Shown: positions 50,935 through 60,769, counted from the stretch's first letter. The stretch: DNA of 64,000 bases from Goodfellowiella coeruleoviolacea (GCF_024171785.1 NZ_JAMTCK010000006.1:186001-250000); one strand, 5' to 3'. The notes: a model not told the origin generated them from the sequence alone. Numbers and translations are program-made.

Positions 50935-51070
50935 CGCGCTAACCCCCTGAACGGTATGGCCACAGGCAGTCAGCACAGTACCGGGCAAAGGACGCATACG
51001 TCCCCACTTTGGAGGGACACCACCGGCCTGGCCCAATCCCTCGAACGCATCTCCCAGGAGAACCAACAGG

Positions 51071-51134
51071 ACGGGCGCCAATCGTCCACTGTGGATGCAC
51101 CCCACGAGATCCGGTGTGGACGGTTGGCGCCCGT
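51071..51134. terminator. Large hairpin with 19-bp arms
   Basis: ACGGGCGCCAATCGTCCAC and GTGGACGGTTGGCGCCCGT pair at 18 of 19 positions around a 26-base loop. It lies between the XRE gene (stop 51178) and the PE-like operon promoter, both on the minus strand, so it most likely terminates the XRE transcript. Confidence 0.65.
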
Positions 51135-51177
51135 TGTCTTGGTGGGCGAGCGGGCTGGGCGGTGCCGGGTGCCCCGG

Positions 51178-52032
51178 TTACCAGGACTTCACAATGTCCT
51201 TGATCAGGGCGGTGGAGCGGGTTCTGGACAGGGCGTTGGCGGTCAGCTCGTCGAAGGCCGACCGGTAGCGCGCCACATCGTCGGCTGACTCCAGGAACAG
51301 GGCGCCGCTCAGGTGCTCCACGTAGACGAAGCTCTCGCCGTCGCGGTCGGCGAAGTCGAGCAGGCTGAACGCGGTGGACATGGCCGGGTGCGCGCCAGCG
51401 CCGAACGGGAGCACCCGCACCACGATGTGGTCGTGCCTGGCCAGGCTGGCGAGCCACGTCAGCTGCTCGCGCATCACCTCGGGGGTGCCGACCACGCGGC
51501 GCAGGGCGGCCTCGTTCACGATCGCCAGCAGCCGCACCGCGTCGTCGCCGTCGAGCAACCGCTGCCGCTCCCGGTGCAGGTCCACCTGGCGGTCGACGTC
51601 CTCCTCGGCCCACCTGGGCACCTCGGAGCGCAGCAGGGCCCGCTGGTAGTCCTCGGTCCGCAGCAGGCCGGGCACGCGTTCGTTCTCGTACACCCGCAGC
51701 GTGCTGGCCGCCGACTCGTAGCCGACGAACTGCTGGAACCACGGGTTGACCGTGTCCCGGTAGCGCAGCCACCAGCCGCGTTCCCTGGCCGCGACGGCCA
51801 GGGCGACCAGCTGGTCGCGGCGCTCGCCGGTGACGCCGTAGTGCTCCAGCATCGCCTTGAGGTCGGGCACGCTGATCGCCACCCGGCCGGCTTCCACCTG
51901 GCTGATCTTCGCCGGGGAACACGTGAGCACCGTGGCCACCTCGTGCAGGGTGACCTGGGCCGCCTGGCGCGCCTCGCGCAGTGCGAGGGCGAGGCGGCGG
52001 CGCGTCACGGCGGGACTGCTTCTTCTGCCCAT
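51178..52032 (-). CDS. XRE-family HTH protein with DUF5753 domain
   Basis: The protein has 284 residues. An N-terminal helix-turn-helix (RLALALREARQAAQVTLHEV, CSPAKISQVEAGR) is followed by DUF5753 (VGYESAASTLRVYENERVPG, LLRTEDYQRALL, FVYVEHLSGALFLE). This is the most common type of actinobacterial XRE regulator, usually paired with a DUF397 gene; no DUF397 gene is seen adjacent. The ATG at 52032 has GGGAAGG upstream. Its AT-rich upstream gap may bind it. Confidence 0.92.
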   Translation of the reverse strand: MGRRSSPAVTRRRLALALREARQAAQVTLHEVATVLTCSPAKISQVEAGRVAISVPDLKAMLEHYGVTGERRDQLVALAVAARERGWWLRYRDTVNPWFQQFVGYESAASTLRVYENERVPGLLRTEDYQRALLRSEVPRWAEEDVDRQVDLHRERQRLLDGDDAVRLLAIVNEAALRRVVGTPEVMREQLTWLASLARHDHIVVRVLPFGAGAHPAMSTAFSLLDFADRDGESFVYVEHLSGALFLESADDVARYRSAFDELTANALSRTRSTALIKDIVKSW

Positions 52033-52233
52033 GCCGGACACCTTCCCGCAGGAAACCGGGAGACAGAAGAAAGATCACACGATCGAGTAATTTCACGAAC
52101 TGAATTTCAAGTTCTTGTGCGGCGGAACCGAAATTCAGGACGGCGAGCGTCAGATCGTGCTGTTGACGGGTGTTGACGGGAAAGGCGGCGCGGTCGCCCG
52201 GCGGTGTGGTCGGGCGACCGCGAGCCGGTGGGA

Positions 52234-53010
52234 TCAGCCGAAGCGGCCGGAGATGTAGTCCTCGGTGGCCTTCTGGGTGGGGTTGGAGAAGATCTTCTCG
52301 GTGTCGTCGATCTCCACCAGGCGGCCGGGCTGGCCCACGCCGGCGAGGTTGAAGAACGCCGTCTGGTCGCTCACCCGCGCGGCCTGCTGCATGTTGTGGG
52401 TGACGATGACGATCGTGTAGTCCTTCTTCAGCTCGGTGATCAGGTCCTCGATCGCCAGGGTGGAGATCGGGTCCAGCGCCGAGCACGGCTCGTCCATCAG
52501 CAGCACGTCCGGCCGCACCGCGATCGCCCTGGCGATGCACAGCCGCTGCTGCTGGCCGCCGGACAGGCCGCCGCCGGGGCGGTTGAGCCGGTCCTTGACC
52601 TCGTTCCACAGGTTGGCGCCGCGCAGCGCCCGCTCGGCCACCTCGTCCAGCTGGGACTTGTTGCGCACGCCGGCCAGCTTCAGGCCGGCGACCACGTTGT
52701 CCCGGATGGACATGGTGGGGAACGGGTTGGGCCGCTGGAAGACCATGCCGATGGTGCGCCGCACCTGCACCGGGTCCACCGCGGACGCGTAGATGTTCTG
52801 GCCGTCGAGCAGCACGTCGCCCTCGACACGCGCCCCGGGGATCACCTCGTGCATCCGGTTCAGCGACCGCAGCACGGTGGACTTGCCGCACCCGGACGGA
52901 CCGATGAACGCCGTCACGCTCCGCGGCGGGACGGACAGCGTGACCCCGTCAACGGCGTGGAACTTGCCGTAGTAGATGTTGAGGTCCTTGACGTCGATGC
53001 GCTTTGCCAT
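52234..53010 (-). CDS. pstB: Phosphate ABC transporter ATP-binding protein PstB
   Basis: The protein has 258 residues, the normal length. Walker [18 protein letters not shown], signature [16 protein letters not shown], Walker [16 protein letters not shown] and the His switch THNMQQAAR are all intact. It drives high-affinity phosphate import together with PstS, PstC and PstA encoded upstream on the same strand, ending the operon. Confidence 0.97.
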   Translation of the reverse strand: MAKRIDVKDLNIYYGKFHAVDGVTLSVPPRSVTAFIGPSGCGKSTVLRSLNRMHEVIPGARVEGDVLLDGQNIYASAVDPVQVRRTIGMVFQRPNPFPTMSIRDNVVAGLKLAGVRNKSQLDEVAERALRGANLWNEVKDRLNRPGGGLSGGQQQRLCIARAIAVRPDVLLMDEPCSALDPISTLAIEDLITELKKDYTIVIVTHNMQQAARVSDQTAFFNLAGVGQPGRLVEIDDTEKIFSNPTQKATEDYISGRFG

Positions 53011-53057
53011 CGCTGATTACCGCTCGCTCACTCGATCGTTCGCTGGCATGGGTTCGG

Positions 53058-53972
53058 CTACTTCTTCTTGGGCGCGACCAGCCGGGACAGCAGGGTGGCG
53101 GCCAGGTTGAACAGGGCGATGATGATGACCAGGGTCAGTGCCGCGCCCCAGATCCGGTCGGTGCCGATCGGCGACGGGTTGCTCACCCGCTCGCTGTTCA
53201 TCAGCAGCGGCAGCGACGCCATCTCCCCGCTGAACAGGTCGTAGTTGATGTACCCGCTGTAGCCGACCAGGACGAGCACGGGCGCGGTCTCGCCCATCAC
53301 CCTGGCCAGGGCCAGCATGATGCCGGTGAGGATGCCGGACAGCGCGGTGGGGATGACGATCTTGACGATCGTCTTCCACTTGGGGATGCCCAGCGCGTAG
53401 GACGCCTCGCGCAGCTCGTCGGGCACCAGGCGGAGCATGTCCTCGCTGGAGCGCACCACCACGGGCAGCATCAGCAGCACCAGGGCGAGGGAGACCGCGA
53501 ACCCGCTGCGGTTGAAGCCGAGCGTGGTGATCCACATCGCGTAGATGAACAGCGCGGCCACGATCGACGGCACGCCGGAGAGGATGTCCACCATGAACGT
53601 GGTGGCCTTGGCCAGTCGGCCCCGGCCGTACTCGACCAGGTAGATCGCGACCAGCAGGCCGATGGGCACGGCGATCACCGCGCACATCAGGCTCTGCACC
53701 AGGCTGCCGTAGATGGCGTGGTAGACGCCGCCGCCCACGTCGTCGCCGAGCAGGCCGCCCAGCGACTGCTGCCACCAGTCGGCGTTGGCCACCATGTGCG
53801 CGCCCCTGGCCAGCACGCTGACCAGCACCCACACCAGCGGGATCACCGCGACCAGGAAGGCCAGCCACACCAGGGCGGTGGCGATGCCGTTCTTGACCCG
53901 CCGCCCGGTGCTCAGGTGCTGGAAGGCTGGCGGCGTCGCCGGCTGGTTGACGTCGAGCGTCGCCGTGGTCAT
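53058..53972 (-). CDS. pstA: Phosphate ABC transporter permease PstA
   Basis: The protein has 304 residues with six membrane helices; the EAA-type loop is visible as DELREASYALGIPKWKTIVK. The ATG overlaps the pstC stop (ATGA), so the two are coupled. A longer open frame extends upstream through pstC but is a shadow. Confidence 0.96.
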   Translation of the reverse strand: MTTATLDVNQPATPPAFQHLSTGRRVKNGIATALVWLAFLVAVIPLVWVLVSVLARGAHMVANADWWQQSLGGLLGDDVGGGVYHAIYGSLVQSLMCAVIAVPIGLLVAIYLVEYGRGRLAKATTFMVDILSGVPSIVAALFIYAMWITTLGFNRSGFAVSLALVLLMLPVVVRSSEDMLRLVPDELREASYALGIPKWKTIVKIVIPTALSGILTGIMLALARVMGETAPVLVLVGYSGYINYDLFSGEMASLPLLMNSERVSNPSPIGTDRIWGAALTLVIIIALFNLAATLLSRLVAPKKK

Positions 53973-55036
53973 CGGTACTCCTTCTTGCCGGACACGATCG
54001 CCCTGCCGGCGAAGTTGACCAGGAAGGTCAGCAGGAACAGCACCAGGCCGGCGGTGATGTAGGCACCGACCGACCGGGGGTCGTTGAACTCCGAGGACGC
54101 CGAGGCGATCTTGGAGGCGAAGGTGGCGCCGCCGTCGAAGATGCTGCCGCCGAAGGTCGTGCTCGGCGCGAGCAGGATGATGGTCAGCGCGATGGTCTCG
54201 CCGAGGGCCCGGCCGAGCCCGAGCATGGACGCGCTGATGTAGCCGGCCTTGCCGAACGGCAGCACCGTGGTCCTGATGACCTCCCAGCGGGTGGCGCCGA
54301 GGGCGAGCGCGCCCTCGATCTGGGCCACCGGGGTGCGCTGGAAGACCTCCCTGGTCAGGGAGGTGATGATGGGCAGCAGCATGATGCCGAGCACCACGCC
54401 GGCGGTGAAGATGGTGCCGCCGATCTCCGAGGAGACGTTGCCGTCGGCGAAGATCGGGATGAAGCCCAGCGTGTCGTTGAGCCAGCTGGCGATCGGGGCC
54501 AGCTGCGGGGCCAGCACGTACAGGCCCCACAGGCCGAAGATGATCGAGGGCACGGCCGCGAGCAGGTCCACCGCGTAGGCGAACGGGCGGGCCAGCTTCG
54601 GGGGCGCGTACTGGGTGAGGAACAGGGCGATGCCCAGGGAGACCGGCATGGCGATCACCAGGGCGACCACCGAGGTGGCGACGGTGACCAGCAGCAGGTC
54701 CAGGATGCCGAACCGGAGGTTGGCCGGGTCGTTGGTGGACCACTCCCTGCTGGTCAGGAAGTTGACCTGGTCGAGGCCGATCGAGGGAATGGCCTGCACC
54801 AGCAGGAACAGGCCGATCAGCCCGATCAGCACGACGACGAGGACACCGGAGCCCGTGGTCAGACCACGGAATATCCGGTCGCCCGGGCGGACCTTGGTCT
54901 TGTTTCCGGTTACCGGTTGCGCGGAAATCGGACCCTCCGGTGTGGTGTCGGCGGACGGCACACGCCCGCCGACGCCCGTGTTGCCTGAATCAACACTGGC
55001 GCCGGCGGGCGTGGGTGTCGCACTGGACTCACTCAT
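53969..55036 (-). CDS. pstC: Phosphate ABC transporter permease PstC
   Basis: The protein has 355 residues. After about 60 polar residues it has six membrane helices and the EAA-type loop (EGALALGATRWEVIRTTVLP). It forms the PstCA channel. It is 38 bp downstream of pstS and coupled to pstA. Confidence 0.97.
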   Translation of the reverse strand: MSESSATPTPAGASVDSGNTGVGGRVPSADTTPEGPISAQPVTGNKTKVRPGDRIFRGLTTGSGVLVVVLIGLIGLFLLVQAIPSIGLDQVNFLTSREWSTNDPANLRFGILDLLLVTVATSVVALVIAMPVSLGIALFLTQYAPPKLARPFAYAVDLLAAVPSIIFGLWGLYVLAPQLAPIASWLNDTLGFIPIFADGNVSSEIGGTIFTAGVVLGIMLLPIITSLTREVFQRTPVAQIEGALALGATRWEVIRTTVLPFGKAGYISASMLGLGRALGETIALTIILLAPSTTFGGSIFDGGATFASKIASASSEFNDPRSVGAYITAGLVLFLLTFLVNFAGRAIVSGKKEYR

Positions 55037-55074
55037 CGCGTGTGGTGTTCAGCGTCGCGAAGGACGACCCCTGC

Positions 55075-56187
55075 TCAGGCGATGGCCTGGATGGCGGTGA
55101 GCAGCTTGTCCTGGAACGCCTTGGGCAGCGGGGCGTAGCCCTTGTCGGCGAGCCGGGCCTGGCCGTCGGTGGCCGCCACGGTCAGGAACGCCTTGACCGC
55201 CTTGGCGGTGTCCGGCTCGTAGCCCTTGGAGCAGACGATCTCGTAGGTGGCCAGGATCAGCGGGTAGGCGCCGGGGGTGTTGCTGGCGTAGAGCGCGTCC
55301 AGGTCCAGCACCAGGTCGTTGCCCTCGCCCTTGACCTTGGCGTTGTCAATGGCCTTGCCGACCGAGTCGCTGGTCAGCTCGACCGCGCCGGAGCCGTTGT
55401 CCAGCTTGGCCACGGAGATGTTCTTGGCGTAGGACCACTCCACGTAGGTGATGCCGCCGTCGACCGCCTGGACCGCGGAGGCGACCCCGTTGGACTTCTC
55501 CGCGCCGTTGCCGACACCGCCGTGGAAGGACTTGCCCGCGCCCTGGGTCCACGCGCCGTTGGACGCGGCGGCCAGGTACTTCTGGAAGTTGTCGGTGGTG
55601 CCGGACTCGTCCGAGCGGAAGACGACCTGGATGTCCTTGTCCGGCAGGTTGGCGCCGCTGTTCAGCGCCTTGATCGCCGGGTCGTTCCACTTCTTGATGG
55701 ACCCGTTGAAGATCTTGGCGGTGGTCTCGCCGTTGAGCACGAGGTTGCTGACGCCGTCGAGCTTGTAGGCGATGGCGATCGGGCCGAACACCATCGGCAG
55801 GTTCCACGCCGGGTTGCCCTTGCAGCGCTCGGCCGCGGCGCTGACCTCACCCTTGTCCGCGCTCAGCGCCGAGTCCGAGCCGCCGAAGTCGACCTGGCCG
55901 CCGTTGAACTGCTTGACGCCGTTGCCGGACCCGGAGGCGTTGTAGTTCACCTGCGCGCCCGCGCACTTCTGGCCGTAGGCCTGGGCGAACAGGTCGATGG
56001 CGCCCTTCTGGGCCGAGGAGCCCTCGGCGGACAGCGGGTTCTTGCCGCCGCAGTCCACCGGAGTCGACGAGGACGACGCCGAGTTGGCGCTGCCACCGGG
56101 CGGGGTCGGGTCGCCGCCGCAGCCAGCCAGTAGGAGGGCGCCCGCCGCCACGATGCCGAGGGCGGCGCCGTGCCGCTTGAAGTTCAC
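55075..56187 (-). CDS. pstS: Phosphate-binding lipoprotein PstS
   Basis: The protein has 370 residues. The lipobox LLLAGC lies at about residue 22. Phosphate-site motifs are visible as AEGSSAQKGAIDLF, QVDFGGSDSALS and FRSDESGTTDNFQKYL. I chose the GTG at 56187, which has GGAGGATCC upstream; an ATG-like start further up (56310) adds an unlike extension. It is the first gene of pstSCAB and has a PHO box about 100 bp upstream. Confidence 0.95.
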   Translation of the reverse strand: MNFKRHGAALGIVAAGALLLAGCGGDPTPPGGSANSASSSSTPVDCGGKNPLSAEGSSAQKGAIDLFAQAYGQKCAGAQVNYNASGSGNGVKQFNGGQVDFGGSDSALSADKGEVSAAAERCKGNPAWNLPMVFGPIAIAYKLDGVSNLVLNGETTAKIFNGSIKKWNDPAIKALNSGANLPDKDIQVVFRSDESGTTDNFQKYLAAASNGAWTQGAGKSFHGGVGNGAEKSNGVASAVQAVDGGITYVEWSYAKNISVAKLDNGSGAVELTSDSVGKAIDNAKVKGEGNDLVLDLDALYASNTPGAYPLILATYEIVCSKGYEPDTAKAVKAFLTVAATDGQARLADKGYAPLPKAFQDKLLTAIQAIA

Positions 56188-56281
56188 CTGGATCCTCCAA
56201 CTCGGGTCTTCGTCCGTGTTCGCGACTGGAGAGGCCGCGCACCACCGAAAGTTAGGCAGCCCGGGTGGACATGCGACCGTA

Positions 56282-56303
56282 TAGAGATGAACGCCGGGTG
56301 AAC
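56282..56303 (-). promoter_or_regulatory. PHO box upstream of pstS
   Basis: On the minus strand two 11-bp units, GTTCACCCGGC and GTTCATCTCTA, are directly repeated. A TATACG box follows closely, so PhoP would act at the promoter. Confidence 0.8.
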
Positions 56304-56405
56304 AGAACACGGAAAGTGACTATCCACACCGCCCGTGGGGTGAGCCCGTGGCCCGGTCGTGACCTGGATGTTTGCTGTGCGTGATGATTCGCCCTGGGGC
56401 GGCCA

Positions 56406-57350
56406 TCACAGCGCGTATTGCACGTCCGCGTCCCACAGGGTGAAGCCCATCCGCTCGTAGACGTGCACCGCCGGCGCGTTGTCCGCCTCCACGTACAACA
56501 TCACCTGGCGGATGCCCTGCTCGCGCAGGTGGTGCAGGCCGGCGAGGGTCAGCGCGGTGCCCAGGCCCCCGCCCTGCGCGTCCGGGTCCACCCCCACCAC
56601 GTAGACCTCACCCATGGCCCCGTCCCCGGCGGTGCCGGCCGGCGCCGGGTGGACCTTGGTCCAGTGGAAGCCGCGCAGCCGGTCCTGCTCGTCCACGGCG
56701 AGCAGGAAGCCCGCCGGGTCGAACCAGGTCTCCCGCTGGCGCTCGCGCAGGTCCGCCTCGCTCATCGCGCCCTGCTCCGGGTGCCAGGAGAACGCCCGGT
56801 GGTTGACGGCCACCACGGCGGCCTCGTCCTGGCCGGGCACGAACGCGCGCAGCCGGACGCCCTCGGGCAGCCGCGCCCCGGGCAGGTCGCCGACCAGGTC
56901 CCTGCGCATCCGGCGCAGCTCCCGCACCCGGCGGAAGCCGAACCGCCGGGCCAGGCCGGCCGCGCCGGGGTGGTCGCCGTGCGCCCACACCCGCAGGGTG
57001 TCACCGTTCTCGCCGGCCCCGGGCTGCGCCGGCCGCGCGCCGGCCCGCTCGGTCAGCGCCGTGACCAGGGCGGCGCCAATGCCCTGGCGGCGCAGGTCCG
57101 GCCGGACCGCGAGTTCGGCGACCTGGCGGCCCGCGCTGTCGCCGGCCCGGTCCAGTTGGGCGTAGGCGGCCAGCCGGCCCTGGTGCACCGCCAGCAGGTG
57201 GGCCGCGTCCGCCGCGCCGGTGCGCAACCGGATCAGGCCCTGCTCACCGACCGGGGCGACGCCGTCCGCCCGCTCGGTCTCGGACAGCAGGTCGACCACG
57301 GCCGCTCGGTCGGCGGCGGGCAGCTCGTCATACCAGGTCAGCTCGGACAC
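56406..57350 (-). CDS. mshD: Mycothiol acetyltransferase MshD
   Basis: The protein has 314 residues with two GNAT domains; acetyl-CoA motifs are visible as VRPDLRRQGIGAALV in the first and VGVDPDAQGGGLGTALT in the second. The C-terminal MLYVEADNAPAVHVYERMGF is conserved in the family. It acetylates Cys-GlcN-Ins, the last step of mycothiol synthesis. In mycobacteria mshD also neighbours the pst/phoT and glnR-like genes. Confidence 0.95.
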   Translation of the reverse strand: MSELTWYDELPAADRAAVVDLLSETERADGVAPVGEQGLIRLRTGAADAAHLLAVHQGRLAAYAQLDRAGDSAGRQVAELAVRPDLRRQGIGAALVTALTERAGARPAQPGAGENGDTLRVWAHGDHPGAAGLARRFGFRRVRELRRMRRDLVGDLPGARLPEGVRLRAFVPGQDEAAVVAVNHRAFSWHPEQGAMSEADLRERQRETWFDPAGFLLAVDEQDRLRGFHWTKVHPAPAGTAGDGAMGEVYVVGVDPDAQGGGLGTALTLAGLHHLREQGIRQVMLYVEADNAPAVHVYERMGFTLWDADVQYAL

Positions 57351-57457
57351 GCCACGACCGTACCCCGGCGGGCTGGGCCGGGCGGCCCAGCGTGGAGCTG
57401 GGGTGGGAGCGGTGCGGGGCCGGGGCGGTCACCGGCCTGCCTCCGGGACCGGCGTGG

Positions 57458-58216
57458 TCAGCGCCTGGCGGGCAGCTCGAAGGTCACGGCGGGCTGGTCC
57501 TCGGCGAACACGGGCAGGTCCTCGACGGTCCGGAAGGCACCGGGCCGGGGCGGCCGGACGAACTTGTAGCCGACGTTGCGCACCGTGCCGATCATCTGCT
57601 CGTGCTCGGGGCCGAGCTTGGCGCGCAGCCGCCGCACGTGCACGTCCACCGTGCGGGTGCCGCCGAAGAAGTCGTAGCCCCACACCTCCTGGAGCAGCTG
57701 CGCCCGGGTGAACACCCGGCCGGCGTGCTGGGCCAGGTACTTGAGCAGCTCGAACTCCTTGTAGGTGAGGTCGAGCGGCCGGCCGCGCAGCCGCGCGGTG
57801 TAGGTGGCCTCGTCGATGACCAGGTCGCCCAGCTGCAGGCTGCCGTCGCCGCCCTGGTTGGCGGCGGCCCGCCGGGAGCGCACCAGCCGCAGCCGCGCGT
57901 CCACCTCGGCCGGGCCGGCCGTGGGCAGCAGGATCTCGTCCACGCCCCAGTCGGCGGAGACCGCGACCAGGCCGCCCTCGGTGAGCACGGCGATCACCGG
58001 CACGTCGACGCCGCCGGTGTCCAGCAGCCGGCACAGGCTGCGCGCGCCGGCGAGATCAACCCGGGCGTCGACCAGTACCACGTCGTGCGGACCGGCTTCG
58101 AGCAGCGCGGACACCTCGGGGCGCAGCGCGCGCACATCGTGGGGAAGCAGGGACAGCGCCGGCAGCACGGCCTCTGGCTCAGGGTCGTTGGTGAGCAACA
58201 AAAGATCGACGCCCAT
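57458..58216 (-). CDS. glnR: GlnR-type response regulator (OmpR family)
   Basis: The protein has 252 residues. The receiver domain (1-115) is atypical, with [13 protein letters not shown] and [13 protein letters not shown], suggesting phosphorylation-independent action. The C-terminal winged helix has [20 protein letters not shown] and [16 protein letters not shown] and ends FVRPPRPG. This matches the GlnR family that controls nitrogen metabolism. In mycobacteria the gene next to mshD is also a GlnR-like regulator. The ATG at 58216 has GGAGGG upstream; the longer frame (start 58348) is not used. Whether it is the main GlnR or a paralogue cannot be decided here. Confidence 0.85.
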   Translation of the reverse strand: MGVDLLLLTNDPEPEAVLPALSLLPHDVRALRPEVSALLEAGPHDVVLVDARVDLAGARSLCRLLDTGGVDVPVIAVLTEGGLVAVSADWGVDEILLPTAGPAEVDARLRLVRSRRAAANQGGDGSLQLGDLVIDEATYTARLRGRPLDLTYKEFELLKYLAQHAGRVFTRAQLLQEVWGYDFFGGTRTVDVHVRRLRAKLGPEHEQMIGTVRNVGYKFVRPPRPGAFRTVEDLPVFAEDQPAVTFELPARR

Positions 58217-58396
58217 GTTCGAGTCCCTCCTCGTTCCATCGGACTCTCGACCGCCCAGAGGCGGCGCCGACGGCGTACCGTGACCGGGCCCCGTTGCCTG
58301 CGGATGTCCGGGAGAATACCGGTGTTTACCCTGAAATTCCCAGGTCACAACGTCAGCGTCACATCTGTTTCAGCAAGTGTTACCCGTGTTACGTGC

Positions 58397-59257
58397 ATGT
58401 CACACGACGGCGTGCGACTGCGCGGTGTGCTCGTGGACGGCACCACGAGCCGGTCACGCGCGGTGACCGAGCGGACGCGGACCGGCGGTGACCTCGCCCT
58501 GGTGGCCTGCCACGGCTTCACCAACCACGTGGCCAAACCCGCGGTCCGCCGGGTGCTGACCCGGCTGGCCAGGCGCGTTCCCGTGGTGGCGCTCGACTTC
58601 CGCGGGCACGGCCGCTCGGCCGGCCGCTCCACGGTCGGCGCGGACGAGGTGCACGACGTGGCCGCCGCCATCGAGCTGGCGCACCGGCTGGGCTACCCGA
58701 GGGTGGCCACGATCGGCTTCTCCCTGGGCGCCTCGGTGGTGTTGCGGCACGCGGCACTGCACCAGCCTCGACCCGCCGAGGACACCGGGCAACCCGACGG
58801 CCGGCGCCCGGTCGCGGTGGTGGCGGTGAGCAGCCCGTCCCGCTGGTGGGTGCGGGAGACACCGGCCATGCGCCGGGTGCACTGGCTGCTGGAGCAGCCG
58901 CACGGCCGGGCGGTGGCGCGGGCGCTGGGCGTGCGGCTGGGCGCGCCGTGGGCCGAGGTGCCGCCCAGCCCGATCGAGGTGGTGCACCGGATCGCGCCGA
59001 CCCCGCTGCTGCTCGTCCACGGCGAGCAGGACCACTACTTCCCGCCGGACCACGCGGTCGCGCTGCACCGCGCCGCCGGCGGCGGCGCCGAGCTGTGGCT
59101 GGAGCCGGGCGCCCGGCATTCGGAGACGGCCATGACACCGGACCTGGTAGACCGGATAGCGGACTGGGTGGTCAACGCGGCCGGCCCGGCAGGTGTTGAC
59201 CGGCGGTCGCAGCGGGCTGTGCCCGGTGCGACCCGGGCGAGGGAGGACGATTCATGA
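58397..59257 (+). CDS. Alpha/beta hydrolase
   Basis: The protein has 286 residues. MSHDGVRLRGVLVDG starts the fold; oxyanion/nucleophile elements are seen as CHGFTNHV, LDFRGHGRS, IGFSLGASVVL (Ser nucleophile) and LLLVHGEQDHYFPPDHA (Asp) with GARHSE (His). It is probably an esterase or peptidase-like hydrolase of unknown substrate. The ATG at 58397 was chosen; an in-frame GTG at 58322 is possible. The stop overlaps the next gene start (ATGA). It is divergent from the GlnR-type gene. Confidence 0.85.
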   Translation: MSHDGVRLRGVLVDGTTSRSRAVTERTRTGGDLALVACHGFTNHVAKPAVRRVLTRLARRVPVVALDFRGHGRSAGRSTVGADEVHDVAAAIELAHRLGYPRVATIGFSLGASVVLRHAALHQPRPAEDTGQPDGRRPVAVVAVSSPSRWWVRETPAMRRVHWLLEQPHGRAVARALGVRLGAPWAEVPPSPIEVVHRIAPTPLLLVHGEQDHYFPPDHAVALHRAAGGGAELWLEPGARHSETAMTPDLVDRIADWVVNAAGPAGVDRRSQRAVPGATRAREDDS

Positions 59258-60111
59258 CAGCGCCGACCAGCGGGCCGATCAGGCCGGCGAGTGCGGACCG
59301 CCCGGCCCGCCGGCCCCGGCGGCGGGGCCGCACCCTGGTCATCGTGCTGGTGATCCTGGTCGGTGTGCTGGTCGCGGCCGACTTCGGGCTGGCCGCGGCG
59401 GCCGAGTACCAGGTGGCCCAGCGGATGCGCACCCAGCTCCAGCTCAGCGACGACCCGTCGGTGCGGATCAACGGCTTCCCGTTCACCACCCAGGCGCTGT
59501 CCGGCGACTACCGGGACATCGAGATCAAGGCCAACGGCGTGTCCGTGCAGGAGCTGCACGACGTGGAGGTGCAGGCGAACCTCTACCACGTCCGCATCCC
59601 GCTGTCCGACCTGCTCGCCGGTGACGTCAGCGCCGGAAAGATCGACGAGGTCAAGGGCAGGGTGAAGATCCAGGCCAGCGACATCGCGCGGATGATCAAC
59701 GAGAAGCTGCCGATCACCGACTTCACCATCGGCCCGGACGACCGCCCCGCCCCCACCACCGAGACGCCCGAGACGCCGGCCCCGCCGGTGGACAACAGCA
59801 CGGCCACGATCAAGCTGACCGCGACCGTCTCGTTCGCCGGCCGGCAGGACAAGCTCACCGCCTACGCCACGGTGTCGCTGCGCGACGGCGGGCTGAAGAT
59901 CATCCCGGCCGAGATCGAGTTCGGTGACACGTCCCTGGGCGCGCTCCCGCAGTTCCAGCAGCTCGCCTCGGACGCGTTGAAGTTCGAGGACCTCTACCCC
60001 GGGGTGCTGCCCTTCGACATCACCCCGACCGCGATCAAGGCGGAGAGCGGCGCGCTGGTGGTCGAGGGCACGCTCACCAACGTCCCGCTGGACGGCGGCA
60101 GCACCAGGTGA
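59254..60111 (+). CDS. DUF2993 protein (LmeA-like)
   Basis: The protein has 285 residues. One N-terminal membrane anchor (TLVIVLVILVGVLVAADFGL) is followed by the DUF2993 lipid-binding beta fold (VRINGFPFTTQALSGDYRDI, KGRVKIQASDIARMINEKLP) with a Thr/Pro loop in the middle. The mycobacterial member LmeA supports lipomannan/mannan elongation, and gene order here matches that locus. The ATG overlaps the hydrolase stop. Confidence 0.88.
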   Translation: MTAPTSGPIRPASADRPARRPRRRGRTLVIVLVILVGVLVAADFGLAAAAEYQVAQRMRTQLQLSDDPSVRINGFPFTTQALSGDYRDIEIKANGVSVQELHDVEVQANLYHVRIPLSDLLAGDVSAGKIDEVKGRVKIQASDIARMINEKLPITDFTIGPDDRPAPTTETPETPAPPVDNSTATIKLTATVSFAGRQDKLTAYATVSLRDGGLKIIPAEIEFGDTSLGALPQFQQLASDALKFEDLYPGVLPFDITPTAIKAESGALVVEGTLTNVPLDGGSTR

Positions 60112-60171
60112 CCTCGGGGCGGCACCGGGAGAGCGGGGGCGGGTCATGACCGGACGCGGTGGAGGCGGACG

Positions 60172-60687
60172 ATGACCGGGTCGGCCGGCGGCGCCGGCCC
60201 GTGGGTGTTACTGGCCGCGCTGGCCCTGGCCGTCGCCCTGGGTGTGCTGCTGCGCGCCAGGGACGGCCGGATCAGCACCCGAGCCGCGGCCGACCGGGAC
60301 AGACGGGAGGACGACGTGTCCAGCGACAGCACGACGCCAGCGGCGGCGCGGCGGTTACCCGCGGCCGTGCGGGAGGCGATCGCGCCGGGTGGGGCGCCCC
60401 AGGCCGAGCCGGTCACCCTGGTGCAGCTGTCCACCACGTTCTGCGCGCCGTGCCGGCACACCCGGGTGCTGCTGGCCGACCTGGCCGCGCGCACCACCGG
60501 CCTGCGCCACGTCGACCTGGACATCACCAACCGGCCCGAGGTGGCCACCGACCTGGGCGTGCTGCGCACCCCGACCACCCTGGCGCTGGACCGGCACGGC
60601 GTCGAACTGCTGCGGTTCAGCGGCGTGCCCCGGCGGGAGGCCCTGCTCGACGCCCTGCGTCCGCACCTGCCCGAGACGTCCAGCTGA
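60172..60687 (+). CDS. Membrane-anchored thioredoxin-like protein
   Basis: The protein has 171 residues. One N-terminal membrane segment (WVLLAALALAVALGVLLRA) precedes a thioredoxin domain with active site FCAPCRH (Cys-x-x-Cys), cis-Pro RTPTTLALD. It is probably a thiol-disulfide oxidoreductase at the membrane, like mycobacterial ThiX in the same position. It is followed by a leader peptide and sulfur genes. Confidence 0.9.
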   Translation: MTGSAGGAGPWVLLAALALAVALGVLLRARDGRISTRAAADRDRREDDVSSDSTTPAAARRLPAAVREAIAPGGAPQAEPVTLVQLSTTFCAPCRHTRVLLADLAARTTGLRHVDLDITNRPEVATDLGVLRTPTTLALDRHGVELLRFSGVPRREALLDALRPHLPETSS

Positions 60688-60769
60688 CCCGCACGTTCAC
60701 CTGATCGGCCCTGTTCCACGTACTGGACGACCCTCCCGATGGCCCAGTCGAGGCGGTAGTCTGCGCGGT

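Noticed and set aside
53004-54062. Plus-strand frame antisense to pstA
   Set aside because: His/Gln/Asp-rich shadow of the permease gene.
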